NCBI GenBank assembly: GCA_964613805.1
Contig: CAZTJF010000008.1
Coordinates: 82,335-146,334, forward strand
DNA from: XYD12-FULL-36-8 sp964613805
GTDB taxonomy: Bacteria; Bacteroidota; Ignavibacteria; Ignavibacteriales; Ignavibacteriaceae
Reading direction: 5' to 3'
Length of the DNA stretch: 64,000 bases
Position numbers and translations under genes: made by a program. Numbering within the stretch: the first letter of the stretch is position 1; each line of letters starts with the position of its first letter. This document shows, piece after piece, positions 63,942 through 64,000 of this stretch. The notes beneath the pieces are model-generated. The model had not been told where the DNA came from and made no database searches. It saw nothing but the letters and a program-made list of their open reading frames with translations.

Positions 63942-64000
63942 GCCAACTTAGCTCAGCTGGTAGAGCAGCTCATTCGTAATGAGCAGGTCATCAGTTCGAA
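63942..64000 (+). tRNA. tRNA-Thr (anticodon CGT), cut by the window end
   Basis: The acceptor 5' strand GCCAACT, D arm GCTCAGCTGGTAGAGC, and anticodon stem GCTCA/TGAGC with loop TTCGTAA give anticodon CGT (63975-63977), reading ACG threonine codons. The start of the T arm (GTTCGAA) is at the very end. The 3' part lies outside the window. Confidence 0.9.

Overview
The window is AT-rich bacterial chromosome that most resembles Ignavibacteria (Bacteroidetes/Chlorobi group). The clearest marks are a secreted protein with a type IX secretion C-terminal sorting domain of the QNYPNPFNPST...YDVLGNEVATLVNE type (54337-55422), and a 31-residue, very basic AURKAIP1/COX24-like protein (63707-63802). The many A-rich leaders with weak ribosome sites and several TTG starts are also consistent with this. 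The assignment rests on protein flavour and gene content, not on rRNA.

Layout. 1-3.1 kb (minus strand): an orphan membrane histidine kinase, purA, and a STAS anti-anti-sigma protein followed by an intrinsic terminator. 3.4-6.8 kb: a secreted M16 peptidase pair. 6.9-9.1 kb: an ECF sigma factor with a membrane anti-sigma protein. 9.1-11.1 kb: a secreted TIM-barrel-like protein. 11.3-18.4 kb: a tightly packed partner-switching operon (membrane GAF-PP2C phosphatase, STAS protein, RsbW-like kinase, double-GAF PP2C phosphatase, PDZ/membrane GAF-PP2C phosphatase). 18.5-20.0 kb: an AbiEi/AbiEii toxin-antitoxin pair with a perfect palindrome just upstream. 20.0-28.2 kb: manA, then secD-secF and a nucleoside salvage and uptake set (punA, nupC-type carrier, tdk, cdd) on the minus strand. 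28.4-37.2 kb: a UvrD-like helicase, clpC, a pterin dehydratase, pyrE, an M64 peptidase and another PP2C phosphatase. 38.4-45.5 kb: an aldehyde dehydrogenase, truA, an SDR, small membrane proteins, a beta-barrel protein, an enoyl-CoA hydratase and an unknown membrane-anchored protein. 45.5-50.8 kb (minus): a second, cytoplasmic M16 pair, lepB and gatB. 51.1-55.4 kb: a SLC13 carrier, a small lipoprotein, corA and the T9SS cargo protein. 55.6-57.1 kb: a two-gene restriction-modification system of BglII/BstYI type. 57.3-63.8 kb: an IMPDH/GMPR-family enzyme, a cupin-copA-copZ copper locus (minus), HU, a zinc-ribbon/TPR membrane protein, the COX24-like mini-protein, and a tRNA-Thr cut by the window end.

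Most genes are housekeeping. The accessory content is the AbiE locus, the restriction-modification pair and the intergenic repeats. At least four repeat families sit between genes: GTCATTGCGAG elements (four sites), a three-hairpin element at 40.65 kb, a GTTC...GAAC/CGAAATATTG array at 33.4-33.6 kb, and a palindromic element present twice (21.2 and 48.2 kb). I found no CRISPR array, prophage, insertion-sequence transposase or rRNA. The strongest regulatory theme is signal-dependent partner switching: four PP2C phosphatases, two STAS proteins and one kinase, with no SigB-type sigma factor in view.
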